Source: Bemisia tabaci (taxonomy: Eukaryota > Arthropoda > Insecta > Hemiptera > Aleyrodidae). From it: a stretch of DNA of 64,000 bases. Of the stretch, positions 58,861 through 64,000 are shown in pieces. The translations under genes and the position numbers were made by a program. Under the pieces are notes generated by a model, which did no database searches, had not been told where the DNA came from, and saw only the letters and a list, made by a program, of their open reading frames with translations. Every line of letters starts with the position of its first letter. The first letter of the stretch is position 1. The DNA is taken from contig NC_092800.1 in assembly GCF_918797505.1 (NCBI RefSeq), positions 36,384,263 through 36,448,262 on the forward strand, in the 5' to 3' direction.

Positions 58861-60151
58861 GCATGTTACGGTGGAAATTTCGATTGAGACTCATGTATCA
58901 GAAAGCTAAAATTCGTACCTTGTCTAATGGTCCATTAAAGTCATTGTGGCATGAGCCCTCAGATTCATTAGAGTGCATGTATGATAGGGCTCATGCCGAA
59001 ATGAATATAGTTCGATTGATTTAAATTCGTCCATCAGGGCGTAATGATTCTAAAGCTAAAAGGAGCTATATAAAAATTAATTAAATCAAAAGGAAGTATG
59101 TGCATAGAAGTTGTGTGTCTCGTAGTTTTTCTTTTTATTTTATTAATTTCTTCCTAATTCTGTCTAGCTAAAGCACGTTCATTTAAACGGTCTCCACAAT
59201 GTACATCCGTTTGCGGAAGTAGGAATCATAGTCAATGGAGGCAACATTTTCGAATTAGCAATTTTCAACAGAGCGTTTTTTCTCGATTCAAGTAAAAAAA
59301 AATTCGACGGACAAATTTTTCATGTCCCAAAGAAAAACTTGCAAACTGTTTTTGAAACACTTCTTTTGAAACAACTCTTTTTAAGCTCTAAAACTTAAAC
59401 CATCAATGCTCTGGTTTGATTTTACATTTTTGTGTCCCAAATCGCAAAGCAATTATTATGCTCTGGCATCAATGAAGATTTTTTTAGTTTTTTAACGTAC
59501 GGACGGTCTTACACAGATTTGGATAGGAAAGCGGACCGATGACGTCATTGCGACAGAATCAATCCCGCCAAGTTGAGTTTGAATATAATTCTTGCGAATA
59601 TGCCTGTCTAAACAATGCGAAACAATTTCTCGGATAGAGTCTTGTGGGTATCGCTGCATGAGGACAGTTTGGCCTACATAGAAACTTGAAGGCGACAAAG
59701 ACATGTGTGCATATTCATTTCCCTTCACGTTGATTCTGCCTCCTCACAATACACAGTCAGAAAACGCCACAGGGATGCTTTCGTTCCACCTTCTATGTTT
59801 CAATACTGCATTACATAATAGAAGATTGAAGCAAACGAAGCAACAGTTTGCTCGACCGAATCGGCACAAGGTCTGAACAGCCCCGTAACATTTTAAGCTC
59901 CTTCGCCAAGATTTTTACATAACGCAAGCCCCACGGAGGCGAGCTTAAACATTTTTTATCCGTCACCCACCTCCGAAATATTTCAGAGGACATAGCTTCC
60001 CTGGGGTTAATCAATATTCATGAATTACCTAAGCAGACATTTATCTCCGGTTCTGTCTCTCCCTCTCTCTGTGTCTTCCCCCTCTCCCCTCCCCCATTCT
60101 TCATCGCTCTTCTTCTCTGGTTGTATCTTCGTTCCTGTTATCGATACTACT

Positions 60152-60404
60152 CTACCGTGCTAAGGAAAAACGCCGCATGAACATTCGAGAGTTGCCAAAT
60201 TTCCCTCGATAAAATGTTTATTATTGAGGAAAAAAGTCGATATTTTTCCTTGAAATTTTCAGATTTTTCAGATCAAATTACAAGCAAAATTACCCGAGAA
60301 ATTGGAAGAAAAATATTCACAAATTTTCTTGAAAATTTGTGATTCATCAAAGGAAATTTGGCAACGCCTGAAGGTTCATATGGCGTTTTTCCTTACCACG
60401 GCAG
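60152..60404. mobile_element. MITE, CTGCCGTG family, copy 4
   Basis: 253 bp, ends CTACCGTGCTAAGGAAAAAC and CTTACCACGGCAG, with a perfect 4-bp duplication TACT. Confidence 0.85.
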
Positions 60405-60700
60405 TACTCCTGTTTACCCTTGTAGCCTCTTGAACCCCATATCAACCCTGAGACAACCCCCCCCCTTCCCCACCATCCATTCTGCCCCCGCAGAATTTCT
60501 ATTGACATTCAATTAATTTTCTCTGCGGGTATTCGCCGAGCAGGTATATTTATAACGGCACTTGTCTCGTGGAAAAATGATGAGGTACAAAATTCTCGGC
60601 CTCAGTAAAAATGCGGTCTTGCTGATAATTTTTACTCTTGTGCGTAATGCTTAGTATGTTTTGTGATCGTCCTGGAATGTTCAATCCTCTCTCTATAGGT

Positions 60701-60916
60701 ACACTGAAAAAAAAGATTGGTAGAATTTACCATTCCTTCACGCTGTATCTCACACAGCGTCAATTCAGAGTCAATTCTGCCAGAAGAAAGGTAAACGTTA
60801 CTATACACGGGTACGGATAACCATTCTTCTGGTAGAATCGACTTTGAATTCACGCTGTGTGAAATACAGCGCGAAGGAATGGTAAATTCTACCGATCTTT
60901 TTTTTTTTCTATACCT
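60701..60916. mobile_element. Foldback element
   Basis: GATTGGTAGAATTTACCATT at the left pairs with AATGGTAAATTCTACCGATC at the right, and arms continue through CACGCTGTATCTCACACAGC. About 216 bp. Confidence 0.7.
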
Positions 60917-61424
60917 GTCGTTCAGCCAACGAGGTCAATTGGACTGCAGTTGACAAGAAAAGACTAAATGAATTCCTTTTCTTTTTACACATATTCAAAG
61001 TCAAATACTGTGAAAATGTATCCTCTAATTTACGAATCACCAGGAAACTTTTCTGTGAATGATGATATCTCCTATTCAATTTTGAAGAAAACTTTCTCGA
61101 TCTTCAAAGGACCGGCAAATGAATAATCCCCATTCCATTCGTCTCATTGAAGAGACACAAATTCGTCATCTTTCGAGTAAGACAGGAAAAAGTTTCGCAG
61201 AGCTTTACGAACTGTTCTGTCGTGATAGGGAAAGAACGCCGTATGAGCTTTCTGACGTTGCCAAACCGCCTCGAGTAAACTTTTTGTTTGGAGATGGGTT
61301 AATAATTTTCCTTAAATAATTAATAATTTTCCTTCAGATTTTCGGATGCACTACAATTAGGTTTTCTTTGACCCAAGGCTTGCTCTTATCAGGTGAAATT
61401 TTGTATTAGAGTTATGAAGAGTCT

Positions 61425-61587
61425 CAGTGGCGTGGCGTAAATGATCGATTATCGATAATTCCCCATTTGAAGCTATGGTAAGGAATCGATTTTTAAGGTG
61501 TTCGTTGCGAACGCTCTTTTGTCGATCTTTTTCCATAGGTTTAAATGACACTTCAATCGATATATCGCAAAGCACGCCACGCCACTG
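61425..61587. mobile_element. hAT-like MITE (CAGTGGCGTGGCG ends), copy 3
   Basis: 163 bp, ends CAGTGGCGTGGCG and CGCCACGCCACTG, flanked by AAGAGTCT and GAGAGTCT (7 of 8 bases). Confidence 0.85.
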
Positions 61588-61670
61588 GAGAGTCTTGATA
61601 AAAAGAATTTGTGTATTAGCTTACGACTCCATACCTACATGCATGTGCGTCAGATAGGAGCGCATTAGTA

Positions 61671-62285
61671 ATTAGAAAGAGTCGCAAAAGAAGGAGAAGA
61701 AGATGATGAAGAAGAAGAAGAAAACGGAGAAGAATAAGAAGGATGGGCTAATGAGGTCCCTCCCGAAATCCTGTAGCTCTGAACGGAGATCTTCCTCTCT
61801 ATCGATGTCCATTGCTTTTATTAATTAGAAAGAGTCGACAAAGAAGGAGAAGAAGATGATGAAGAAGACGAAGAAGAAAATGGAGAAGAATAAAAAGGAT
61901 GGGCAAATGAGGTCCCTCCCGAAATCCTGTAGCTCTGAACGGAGATCTTCCTCTCTATCGATGTCCATTGCTTTTATTAATTAGAAAGAGTCGACAAAGA
62001 AGGAGAAGAAGATGATGAAGAAGAAGAAGAAAACGGAGGAGAATAAGAAGGATGGGCTAATGAGGTCCCTTCCGAAATCCTGTAGCTCTGAACGGAGATC
62101 TTCCTCTCTATCGATGTCCATTGCTTTTATTAATTAGAAAGAGTCGACAAAGAAGGAGAAGAAGATGATGAAGAAGACGAAGAAGAAAACGGAGAAGAAT
62201 AAGAAGGATGGGCAAATGAGGTCCCTTCCGAAATCCTGTAGCTCTGAACGGAGATCTTCCTCTCTGTGATGTCTATTGCTTTTTC
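61671..62285. repeat. Four tandem copies of a 153-156-bp unit
   Basis: Units start at 61671, 61824, 61980 and 62133. Each has a GAA/GAAG-rich half and a half with TCCCGAAATCCTGTAGCTCT. Length differences are multiples of three, but stops in the unit argue against coding. Confidence 0.9.
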
Positions 62286-63088
62286 AATGCGAATTTTTTT
62301 TTCTCCGTGACGGCGTTTTCCCCGTTTTTCCCCGAAGTCGCGGGCAGATCCCCGAAGAACGGCAACTACGAGCCCTTATTAAAGAAGCTGTAAAGATACG
62401 ACGCCGGCGATATCATCCATTTGAATAGGGCCCCGCACGCAACAAGTTCGAGCTTTTCGCGAGCTTTTGAGCTTTTTGCCGGCTTCGCTCCGGGGATATT
62501 GTGCGTAGCGTGAGCGCATTATGCCCGCGATATGACGAATATGCCCCGTCATTTTCCGGGGTTTTCGGGGCCGGGACCCGGCGCAAAAAGCACAGTCGGG
62601 ATTGCGAGGAGGGCGAGTGGATCACAAAAGAAGAGAGGGATATGAGAGGACGAGGAGGGGGAGGGGGGTTGAATTCAATGCCGGAAAAGGAAATACGATG
62701 CTGCGGTGCGAAGGCGGGAAGAGGTGGCAAAGAATTATTAGGTCTCCAGACTCTGGTGCGACCCCGCAGGGTCGCGGGAAACCCTCGGATGGTGCCAACT
62801 TTTCTTTACAAAATTTCCCGATGCGTCTTAATTTATCCATAAAAAACTACCAATTGTATTGTCTAAATACTGTCAGTAACAGGAAGTGAAATGGATGGGC
62901 TTGGAGGACACGGCGCATAAGTGCAGTTTTTTCAAAGAATGGAGATATTAATGGTTTCAAGTAAAACTAGTTTTAATACATATTCTGCGCACTTTTTATA
63001 GGAAGTGGTCAAAATTAAGTCAAAATTCAGAACTAAGTAGTTGCACATTACATTGAAATCGCTCAATTTAAACCTCCCGGCTTCCTTT

Positions 63089-63311
63089 GAAAAAAAACAC
63101 ATTGGATCTAGAGTCCAGACTCTTAATAACATCGACAAGAAAAATTACTCTTGATTCAATCAGAATCTAGGTTAAATCGAGAACCAAGCCTCTTAATTTA
63201 AGCGGATTTAGTTTTGATTCCAGCAAAAATCCGATTGAATCAAAAGTATTTTTTCTTTTCAATGTTTTCAAGAGTCTGGACTCTAGATCCAATGTGTTTT
63301 TTTTCCAGTGT
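63089..63311. mobile_element. Foldback element (CATTGGATCTAGAGTCCAGA), copy 2
   Basis: Arms match the copy at 38504, with a longer centre. The right end is TTTTTTCCAGTG. Confidence 0.75.
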
Positions 63312-63621
63312 TCCAAAATATAAAAATTTACGTACCTAGTCAAATGGGTCATCGGTACAATTTTATTTTTTGGCAAACAATATTGTTGGATTTCATCCAA
63401 AATGTTCTCCCTTTTCTGATGTATTGTACCTCTTACTTTTTTAAAAAGAAAAAATTTAGCATTCCGAGGAAATCATTTCACCCCTATACACACTAAAATG
63501 ACTTCAAGGTACGGATTAAACTGAAACAGACCATGGTGTGTTTGTTATTTGGTTAAGCGGGAAGCTTAAGCTGTCGAGTGTACATTACTCTGATAAGTCA
63601 GATGTGAGTTGAAGGGCAGAG

Positions 63622-63841
63622 AACACTGGAAAAAAAAAACACATTGGATCTAGAGTCCAAAACATCGACAAGTAAAAATACTCTTGATCCAATCAGATTT
63701 AAGCTTAAATCAAGAACTAACCCTCTTAATTTGAGCGGATTTCCTTTTGATTTAAGCTTGAATCTGATTGAATCGAGAGTCCTTCTTCTTGTCAATGTTT
63801 TCAAGAGTCTGGACTCTAGATCCAAAGAGGGTGTGAGGGTG

Positions 63842-63872
<31 letters not shown>

Positions 63873-63886
63873 TTTTTTTTTCAGGG
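63622..63886. mobile_element. Foldback element, copy 3, with an expanded (GT)n(T)n end
   Basis: The left end is AACACTGGAAAA. The right arm reaches GGACTCTAGATCCAA. The usual short GTGTTTTTTTT end is replaced by about 20 bases of GT repeat and a run of about 30 T. Confidence 0.65.
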
Positions 63887-64000
63887 AATCTGTCTGGATG
63901 ACACTGCGATAAAATCTTTAAAATTGTCTGATATTTCTTAAAAATTGAAACTTTTCCTAATAGATCCAGATTCTGAGAAAGAATCGCGTGACGGCTGATT

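Larger units (their letters stand above)
54743..64000. other. Region upstream of the last visible GPCR exon; repeats, no gene recognised
   Basis: Presumably an intron or the 5' flank of the GPCR. It holds many short elements (listed separately). Stretches without named features include 59.0-60.1 kb (degenerate GCTAAAAGGAGCTAT repeats, then unremarkable sequence) and 62.3-62.9 kb. The latter is relatively GC-rich and could be a promoter-like island, but nothing in it is decisive. Confidence 0.45.

Noticed and set aside
61671..62285. GAAGAA-rich tandem units as a Lys/Glu-rich coding repeat
   Set aside because: In-frame stops occur in each unit. Unit lengths divisible by three do not outweigh this.
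62290..62900. GC-rich stretch as the first exon or promoter of the GPCR
   Set aside because: No signal peptide, TM1 or TM2-like frame was found on the minus strand; only composition supports it.

Overview
This is eukaryotic, almost certainly insect, nuclear DNA. The genes are split by GT-AG introns, and one carries a ZAD domain, the zinc-finger-associated domain typical of insect C2H2 regulators. The other genes resemble animal RPAP3/Spag, MSANTD3-type Myb/SANT proteins and class A GPCRs. The background is AT-rich and dense in short DNA transposons and foldback elements. A hemipteran such as a whitefly is a guess, not a conclusion.

Gene layout. (1) A ZAD plus C2H2 zinc-finger gene on the minus strand starts at 10797 and runs off the left edge; five exons were reconstructed with consistent phases. 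(2) RPAP3 (Spag-like R2TP/HSP90 co-chaperone) is on the plus strand, 11818-30143, with ten exons and 614 codons. It is head to head with the zinc-finger gene across about 1 kb. (3) An MSANTD3-like Myb/SANT gene, 16069-20773, four exons and 305 codons, lies wholly inside RPAP3 intron 2 on the same strand. (4) The 3' part of a rhodopsin-like GPCR is on the minus strand, 39447-54742. Three exons hold TM3 to the C-terminus; exons for the N-terminus, TM1 and TM2 should lie beyond the right edge.

Mobile DNA. A 5'-truncated non-LTR retrotransposon with an open reverse transcriptase frame sits antisense in RPAP3 intron 1, and a scrap of another LINE lies near 51.5 kb. The intergenic region (31-39 kb), the GPCR introns and the right 9 kb are mosaics of non-autonomous elements. 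Several could be defined by comparing copies within the window: two hAT-like families with 8-bp target duplications, two families sharing a CTGCCGTG terminus with 4-bp duplications, a roughly 550-bp family with TA duplications, a 252-bp family, a 266-bp family, a family built around a 92-bp perfect palindrome, and a 1.8-kb foldback with arms of about 826 bp. At least four insertions are nested, so relative ages can be read directly.

No functional link among the four genes is apparent beyond the probable shared promoter region of the zinc-finger gene and RPAP3 and the host/nested arrangement. No operon, CRISPR array, tRNA or rRNA was seen.
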